Positions 14,491 through 19,142 of a stretch of 19,142 nt of DNA are shown here, in pieces. Source of the stretch: Clostridiales bacterium (lineage in GTDB: Bacteria; Bacillota; Clostridia; Oscillospirales; Acutalibacteraceae); contig JAJBVC010000031.1 in NCBI GenBank assembly GCA_020860025.1, positions 1 through 19,142 on the forward strand, in the 5' to 3' direction. The notes beneath the pieces were generated by a model, which saw only the letters and a program-made list of their open reading frames with translations, was not told the origin of the DNA and ran no database searches. The position numbers and the translations under genes are program-made. The number at the start of each line of letters is the position of its first letter. Position 1 is the stretch's first letter.

Positions 14491-14519
14491 AGTTTAACAC
14501 GCAAAAAAGATTTTGTCAA
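14491..14519 (-). promoter_or_regulatory. Promoter of the mgtA leader
   Basis: On the minus strand TTGACA (14519-14514), 17 bp, TAAACT (14496-14491), with a start near 14484, directly at the 5' edge of the M-box. The region upstream of the -35 box is the second copy of the 29-bp repeat. Confidence 0.85.
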
Positions 14520-14540
14520 CACTTTTTTCAAAAAAGTTTA
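14512..14540 (-). repeat. 29-bp promoter-upstream repeat, copy 2
   Basis: Identical to 10948-10976. It holds the mgtA -35 box and an upstream T6-G-A6 block, and it also encodes the last four codons and stop of the phosphatase gene, so the same bases are both coding end and promoter. Confidence 0.85.
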
Positions 14541-15163
14541 GGTATGTAACTTGCTTTATCTATAATTACTGACGGCGATGCCGAAAACAAACATTCAAAA
14601 CTGCGAAAGCCCCATGAACAGCCTACCGCTTCAACATTTGCATTTTTTGCCGTTAAAATATCTGTATCGCTGTCGCCGAAAAAAATAGCCTCTGATGCCT
14701 TACATCCAAGAAGGGTGAGAGCCTCGTTTACTTTAGTCGGGTCGGGTTTGCCGGCAGAGCCTGTTATAATATCAAAATAATCCTTGCCGAAAAGAGTTTC
14801 CACCATAAGTACAGCCGACGAATGGGGCTTATTTGTAATAACGGCGAGTTTTATTTGCTTTTGCTTTAATTCATCAAGCGATTCTTTTATGCCGTCGTAC
14901 AAAAATGCGTGGTCAACAAGAACCTTATTATATTCTTGTTTAAAAAGTTCATATGTTTTTTCCGCCTGATTTTCATCAAGCGTATTTTCAAACGCTCTTT
15001 CAAGAAGCTTTTTTGCTCCGTTTCCTACAAATGATTTGTAGTCGTCAAGAGACCATTTCTTTTCTCTGCCATATTGTTCAAGTACCTTGTCAACAGCAAA
15101 TGCTAAATCGTCTATAGTATTAACGAGCGTTCCGTCCAAATCAAATAATGCACATTTAATCAA
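14528..15163 (-). CDS. HAD-family phosphatase, phosphoglycolate phosphatase-like
   Basis: A 211-residue cytoplasmic phosphatase of the haloacid dehalogenase superfamily. Motif I is DLDGT with D8 and D10, motif II is AVITNKPH, motif III is the lysine in GKPDPTKV, and motif IV is GDSDTD. An alpha-helical cap lies between motifs I and II (about residues 15-80), as in Gph and related enzymes. It could remove phosphate from phosphoglycolate or another small phosphoester; the sequence does not settle which. Its ATG overlaps the potD stop by 4 bp, so it is the last gene of the polyamine transporter operon. Its last codons form part of the promoter of the mgtA leader. Confidence 0.85.
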   Translation of the reverse strand: MIKCALFDLDGTLVNTIDDLAFAVDKVLEQYGREKKWSLDDYKSFVGNGAKKLLERAFENTLDENQAEKTYELFKQEYNKVLVDHAFLYDGIKESLDELKQKQIKLAVITNKPHSSAVLMVETLFGKDYFDIITGSAGKPDPTKVNEALTLLGCKASEAIFFGDSDTDILTAKNANVEAVGCSWGFRSFECLFSASPSVIIDKASYIPKLF

Positions 15164-16410
15164 TATAAATCACTCAAATCCTGTTCTTTTTTCTTTTTAG
15201 AATTAGAAATTGCCTTTGCAATAATAATTATTACGACAACTCCGCCGATAACGGCACATTCGGTATATATTTTAACGTCACGTTCTTCATTTTCGGATGA
15301 AAGCTTGCCGCTTTTTACCTTAGTCCACAAGTTATTTTGAAGTTCAATAATATTTTGAGGCAGATTTTCAAAATATTGAGTTTCAATATTTTCGGGATAA
15401 ATTACCGGATTTGCATACAGCGAGCTATCCTCATTTTCTTCAACAGTTATATTAGGCGAACGATAGTAGATATATTCCGAATTTTCAAGTGCCACCTGCG
15501 GTTCGTGCATAAAGTTAATAAATGCTTCGGCGCCTTCCTTGTTTGAACAGCACGTCGGAATACAAAAAGCGTCATAAAAAGCATTTACTCCCTCTTTTGG
15601 AAAACAGTAACCCAAATCGGGATTATTCTCAGCCATCAGCAAATAGTCGCCCGCATAGTAAACCGCAAGCGCATATTCACCGCTTTCCATAAGGTTAAAA
15701 ACCTCGTCCATAACATAAACAGGATTTACCTTGTCCTTTTGCTCGGCAAGAAGATTTGCACATTCTGTCCAGTCCTGCTCATCTGTAGAATTAAAGTCCT
15801 GAGAGAGAAGTGCCTGCGCTATTGCAAAAGCGTCACGGGAATTGTTGAACATAAGAACCTTTCCCTTATATTGCTCATCCCAAAGTATGCTCCAGCTGTC
15901 GGGCGTTTCATCAACATAATTTTTATTATAAATCAAAACTGTAGTGCCGACATTATAGCAAACTGTGTATATTTGGTCGGGGTCAAAATAAAGATTTTTA
16001 AATTCATCGCTTATATACTTCATATTGGGCACGTTTTCGTAGTCTATCGGTAGAAGCATATCCTCATCAATCAACCTGTCAATCATATAATCGCTCGGCA
16101 CGATTACATCATATGAAACTCCGCCGCCCGAAAGCTTTGAATACATATTTTCATTTGACTCATAATTGGTGTAATTAACCTTACATCCTGTCAGCCGCTC
16201 AAATTCGGAAATAACATCCATTGAGCCTTCACTGCCGTCTGAAATATATTCTCCCCAGTTGTATACGTTTACAACAGTACCCTGAAGTCCTAAATTTTCA
16301 TAATACGCAATCTGCTCATCTGTAAAAACCTCATCATCTGCAAAAGCGGTTACAGGATATAGGCACAAAGCTAAAACGGCGGATAAAAGAAAAACGATAA
16401 TTTTTTTCAT
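15160..16410 (-). CDS. potD: Polyamine ABC transporter substrate-binding protein with C-terminal membrane anchor
   Basis: A 416-residue extracellular binding protein of the PotD/PotF type for spermidine or putrescine. Residues 1-24 are a signal peptide probably cut after AFA. The mature part opens with VNVYNWGEYI, the typical start of this family, and follows with YDVIVPSDYMIDRL and YAGDYLLMAENNPDLGY. C16 in LALC is a poor lipobox because leucine precedes the cysteine. A helix at about 386-402 followed by NSKKKKEQ suggests the protein is held by a C-terminal membrane anchor instead of lipid. It is about 40-60 residues longer than lipoprotein relatives because of this tail. It starts at an ATGA overlap with potC and overlaps the phosphatase by 4 bp. 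Confidence 0.9.
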   Translation of the reverse strand: MKKIIVFLLSAVLALCLYPVTAFADDEVFTDEQIAYYENLGLQGTVVNVYNWGEYISDGSEGSMDVISEFERLTGCKVNYTNYESNENMYSKLSGGGVSYDVIVPSDYMIDRLIDEDMLLPIDYENVPNMKYISDEFKNLYFDPDQIYTVCYNVGTTVLIYNKNYVDETPDSWSILWDEQYKGKVLMFNNSRDAFAIAQALLSQDFNSTDEQDWTECANLLAEQKDKVNPVYVMDEVFNLMESGEYALAVYYAGDYLLMAENNPDLGYCFPKEGVNAFYDAFCIPTCCSNKEGAEAFINFMHEPQVALENSEYIYYRSPNITVEENEDSSLYANPVIYPENIETQYFENLPQNIIELQNNLWTKVKSGKLSSENEERDVKIYTECAVIGGVVVIIIIAKAISNSKKKKEQDLSDLY

Positions 16411-17228
16411 TTTTTATCACTCTTACCCTTGCGCTCCGCTTTGTTTTGGGCAATGTTCATTATAACAAGCAGTATAAGTATCACGGCAAACATAAGCGTT
16501 GAAAGAGCATACATATCAGGCTTAACACGCTTTTTAGTCATTGAAAAAATATAAATAGGAAGCGTCTGATAGCTCGGCCCGTTAGTAAAATAGCTTATAA
16601 TAAAATCGTCAAGCGACAATGTAAAGCTCATAATGCAGCCGGTGATTATACCGCTCAAAATTTCCGGCATAACAACCTTGAAAAATGCCTTAACAGGCTT
16701 ACATCCTAAATCTTGCGCAGCCTCATAAACGTGAATATCAAGCTGTTTAAGTTTAGGCAAAACATTGAGTATTACGTACGGTAAAGCAAATGTTACATGG
16801 GCAATAAGCAGAGTCCAAAAGCCGAGAACATTGCTTTTATTTACAAGAGTTCCCGCAAACACGAAAAGCAGCATCATTGCAATACCTGTAACAATTTCGG
16901 GGTTCATCATCGGAATATTGGTTACAGTCATCATTGAACGTTTATAAAGCTTGCTTTTTGAATTGAACAGACCGACAGCCGCAAGAATGCCCAAAATACC
17001 GGCAACGACAGCTGCGCAAACTGCAAGTACAAACGTATTTTGAAGTGCTTTCATAGCCGTTTCATTCGAAAACATTTCCTCGTACCAATGAAGTGAAAAA
17101 CCGCCGAAAGTATATGTGCTTGTCGTTGAATTGAAAGAAAAGAGCGTCATAACGGCAATAGGCGCATAAAGAAAAATAAATATTGCTGCGATATATATTT
17201 TTGAGAGAACAGAAGTTTTCTTTTTCAT
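16407..17228 (-). CDS. potC: Polyamine ABC transporter permease PotC
   Basis: A 273-residue inner permease with about six membrane helices (first at 10-30). The permease coupling loop reads EAAQDLGCKPVKAFFKVVMPE, the contact site for the ATPase. It forms the channel with PotB. The N-terminal [11 protein letters not shown] and the segment FSLHWYEEMF are typical of PotC. It overlaps potB and potD by 4 bp each. Confidence 0.92.
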   Translation of the reverse strand: MKKKTSVLSKIYIAAIFIFLYAPIAVMTLFSFNSTTSTYTFGGFSLHWYEEMFSNETAMKALQNTFVLAVCAAVVAGILGILAAVGLFNSKSKLYKRSMMTVTNIPMMNPEIVTGIAMMLLFVFAGTLVNKSNVLGFWTLLIAHVTFALPYVILNVLPKLKQLDIHVYEAAQDLGCKPVKAFFKVVMPEILSGIITGCIMSFTLSLDDFIISYFTNGPSYQTLPIYIFSMTKKRVKPDMYALSTLMFAVILILLVIMNIAQNKAERKGKSDKK

Positions 17229-18049
17229 ATAACAACACCTCCGTCGCTCTCATCAGCGCCAAAATAATTCATAATACCAAGGCAAATTAAAATCAGTATC
17301 ATTAAGACAAATGACAAAGCCGCACCGAGATTATAATTATTTGCACTTTGAAACTGTGTTTCAATAACGTCGCCTATAAGCACAATCTGACCACCGCCGA
17401 GCTTTTGCGTAATGTAAAATGTTGAAACGCAAGGCACAAAAACCATTGTAATTCCACTTAAAACTCCCGGTAATGAAAGAGGCATTATAACTCTTCTCAT
17501 AACCTGCAGCTTATTTGAGCCTAAGTCCTGCGCCGCCTCGATAAGTGAATTGTCAAGCTTTGAAAGTATTGAATAAATCGGCAAAATCATATACGGCAAA
17601 AAGTTATAAACCATACCGAGAATAACCGCTCCGGATGTGTTAATCAGCTTAAGAGGCTCAAGACCTACAGCGTCAAGAATAGTATTTATAATCCCCGTAT
17701 CGCCGAGAATTGTCATCCAGCTATACGTGCGAATTAAAAAGTTTGTCCACATCGGAAGCATAACGAGAAGCACCATCGTCTGCTGACGGCGTGCTGAAAA
17801 TTTCGAAAAAATATATGCGAAAGGAAATCCTATAACAAGGCAGATTGCCGTTGCCGCTAAGCCATATAAAATAGACTCAAGTATAGTCGGAATGTACGAC
17901 GGTATCTGCTCAATGCTTGATAAAGAAAACGCTCCGCTTTTATCCGTAAAAGCATAATACGCTACCATAATCAGCGGCGCAATAATGAAAAGAACCGACC
18001 AGACAAGATACGGCTTGTCAAGCAGTTTTGAGGAAAGTTTATTCTTCAT
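17225..18049 (-). CDS. potB: Polyamine ABC transporter permease PotB
   Basis: A 274-residue permease with about six membrane helices and the coupling loop [35 protein letters not shown] is a typical PotB segment. ATG 18049 is chosen because GGGAGG lies 6 nt upstream inside the end of potA; the longer frame to 18139 would run 100 bp into potA. The coding regions of potA and potB overlap by 11 bp, and potC starts at its stop. Confidence 0.92.
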   Translation of the reverse strand: MKNKLSSKLLDKPYLVWSVLFIIAPLIMVAYYAFTDKSGAFSLSSIEQIPSYIPTILESILYGLAATAICLVIGFPFAYIFSKFSARRQQTMVLLVMLPMWTNFLIRTYSWMTILGDTGIINTILDAVGLEPLKLINTSGAVILGMVYNFLPYMILPIYSILSKLDNSLIEAAQDLGSNKLQVMRRVIMPLSLPGVLSGITMVFVPCVSTFYITQKLGGGQIVLIGDVIETQFQSANNYNLGAALSFVLMILILICLGIMNYFGADESDGGVVI

Positions 18050-19142
18050 CGCCATCCTCCCAATTATATGAAGCATCCGATATGTGATCCATCTCGTCAG
18101 AAAAATATGAGTAGTCTCCGAATTCGCCGCTGTACTCACTGCGCTTCATAATGTGAATAGCGTCAGGTTCAATATACATTCCGATTTCTTCTCCGACCTT
18201 GTGATGCTCCGTAGTTTGTATCATCCATATAAATCCGGACACGTCAACTAAAATTTCAAAGTGAACACCCTTGAACGTAACGCTTGTAATTCTGCCGGGT
18301 AGAGAGGCTTTACTGCCTTTTTTAACAATTTTAATATCTTCGGGTCTGACAACAGCCTCAACAAACGCATTTTCGCCAAAACCGCTGTCAAGGCATTCAA
18401 ACGTAACTCCGCCGAATGATACAAGATAATCCTTAATCATTGTAGCGTCAACAATGTTTGATTCGCCGATAAAGTCTGCCACGAAAGCGTTGACAGGCTC
18501 GTTATAAATATCCTCAGGCGTACCTATCTGCTGAATTTTACCCTTGTCCATAACTACGACTGTATCCGACATTGATAAAGCCTCTTCCTGGTCATGTGTA
18601 ACATAAACAAAGGTTATTCCAAGGCGCTTTTGTATAGCCTTAAGCTCCGACTGCATATCCTTACGAAGTTTTAAATCAAGGGCACCTAAAGGCTCGTCAA
18701 GAAGTAAAACTTTGGGATTATTTGCAAGCGCTCTTGCTATTGCAACACGCTGCTGTTGACCGCCTGAAAGGGAATCGATACTTCTTTTTTCAAAGCCTTT
18801 CAGGTTGACAAGCTCAAGCATCTGGGCTACAGTTTTGCGTACCTCGCTTTTAGATTTTTTTTGAAGCTGAGGGCCGAATGCTATATTTTCATAAACGTTT
18901 AAATGAGAAAAAAGAGCATAACGCTGAAAAATGGTGTTTACCTCACGTTTATAAGGAGGAACATCATTTATCTTCTTGCCCTCAAAAATTATTTCGCCCT
19001 CGTCGGGTTCAATAAAGCCTGCAATACAACGAAGAGTAGTTGTTTTGCCGCAGCCTGAAGGGCCAAGAAGCGTTATAAACTCTTTTTCATTTATATATAA
19101 ATTCAGTTTATCAAGTACAACATTGTCGCCGTACTTTACAGT
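18039..19142 (-). CDS. potA: Polyamine ABC transporter ATPase PotA, start cut off by the window edge
   Basis: The frame is open through the right edge, giving 367 codons plus stop; roughly the first dozen residues are missing. Near the start are Walker A ([10 protein letters not shown]), the Q loop ([19 protein letters not shown]), the signature LSGGQQQR, Walker B (KVLLLDEP), the D loop (GALDLKLR) and the switch histidine (YVTHDQEEA). A C-terminal TOBE-type regulatory domain (about 240 to the end, with [10 protein letters not shown]) completes a PotA/MalK-like ATPase. The last 35 residues are acidic ([18 protein letters not shown]), longer than usual. It is first of the visible potABCD-phosphatase genes; its promoter is outside the window. 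Confidence 0.93.
   Translation of the reverse strand, partial: TVKYGDNVVLDKLNLYINEKEFITLLGPSGCGKTTTLRCIAGFIEPDEGEIIFEGKKINDVPPYKREVNTIFQRYALFSHLNVYENIAFGPQLQKKSKSEVRKTVAQMLELVNLKGFEKRSIDSLSGGQQQRVAIARALANNPKVLLLDEPLGALDLKLRKDMQSELKAIQKRLGITFVYVTHDQEEALSMSDTVVVMDKGKIQQIGTPEDIYNEPVNAFVADFIGESNIVDATMIKDYLVSFGGVTFECLDSGFGENAFVEAVVRPEDIKIVKKGSKASLPGRITSVTFKGVHFEILVDVSGFIWMIQTTEHHKVGEEIGMYIEPDAIHIMKRSEYSGEFGDYSYFSDEMDHISDASYNWEDGDEE

Noticed and set aside
14274..14531. 85-codon open frame on the minus strand
   Set aside because: It runs exactly through the promoter, M-box aptamer and terminator of mgtA; its start lies in the end of the phosphatase gene and upstream of the -35 box.
10948..14540. 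29-bp identical repeats as attachment sites of a mobile element next to a tRNA
   Set aside because: Both copies hold a -35 box at the same place relative to a gene start, and no integrase or other mobility gene lies between them; only mgtA and its leader do.
18050..18139. 30-residue N-terminal extension of potB
   Set aside because: It lies fully within the potA coding end and has no ribosome site; ATG 18049 has GGGAGG 6 nt upstream.

Overview
The window looks like chromosomal DNA from a low-GC Gram-positive anaerobe of the Clostridia, probably near Ruminococcus or [Eubacterium] siraeum. That placement is inferred from AT-rich sequence, strong GGAGG ribosome sites, intrinsic terminators, TTGACA/TATAAT promoters, the M-box and yybP-ykoY riboswitches and the protein families present. 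No prophage, insertion sequence, CRISPR array or rRNA was seen.

Layout. Positions 1-2150 (minus strand) hold a cysteine synthase followed 5 bp later by a FliB-like cysteine-cluster protein, with an intrinsic terminator at 70-108. Positions 2160-7940 hold a group of genes that share an operator: a radical SAM/SPASM protein (plus), a frameshifted manganese exporter mntP behind a yybP-ykoY riboswitch (minus), two membrane proteins (CmpB-like and DUF308/HdeD-like, minus), and an OmpR-type response regulator with its histidine kinase (plus). Three intergenic regions here carry the same motif, TCAAC-N4-GTTGA with further half-sites exactly 11 bp away, placed over promoters in the same geometry. Positions 7950-10750 hold a TetR-family regulator with a 22-bp palindrome at its promoter and a 621-residue secreted surface protein. 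A tRNA-Leu(GAG) lies at 10830-10914 (minus).

Positions 11118-14520 (minus) hold a magnesium-transporting P-type ATPase (mgtA) with a leader of about 650 nt. From 5' to 3' it carries an M-box Mg2+ riboswitch with its terminator, a 28-codon ORF overlapping a 16-nt antiterminator arm, a second intrinsic terminator, a 30-codon ORF with a strong ribosome site, a third hairpin with competing pairings, and then mgtA. The leader therefore looks like a riboswitch followed by one, perhaps two, translation-sensitive attenuators, and it is the most unusual part of the window.

Positions 14528-19142 (minus) hold a polyamine ABC transporter, potA-potB-potC-potD, followed by a HAD phosphatase. Every junction overlaps (4 bp at three of them, 11 bp at potA/potB), so this is one translationally coupled operon. 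potA runs off the right edge. PotD lacks a good lipobox and instead has a C-terminal membrane anchor.

Two of the transport systems are under metal riboswitches (Mn2+ efflux and Mg2+ uptake), so divalent-cation homeostasis is a recurring theme. All functional calls come from motif recognition by eye; no database search or folding program was run.
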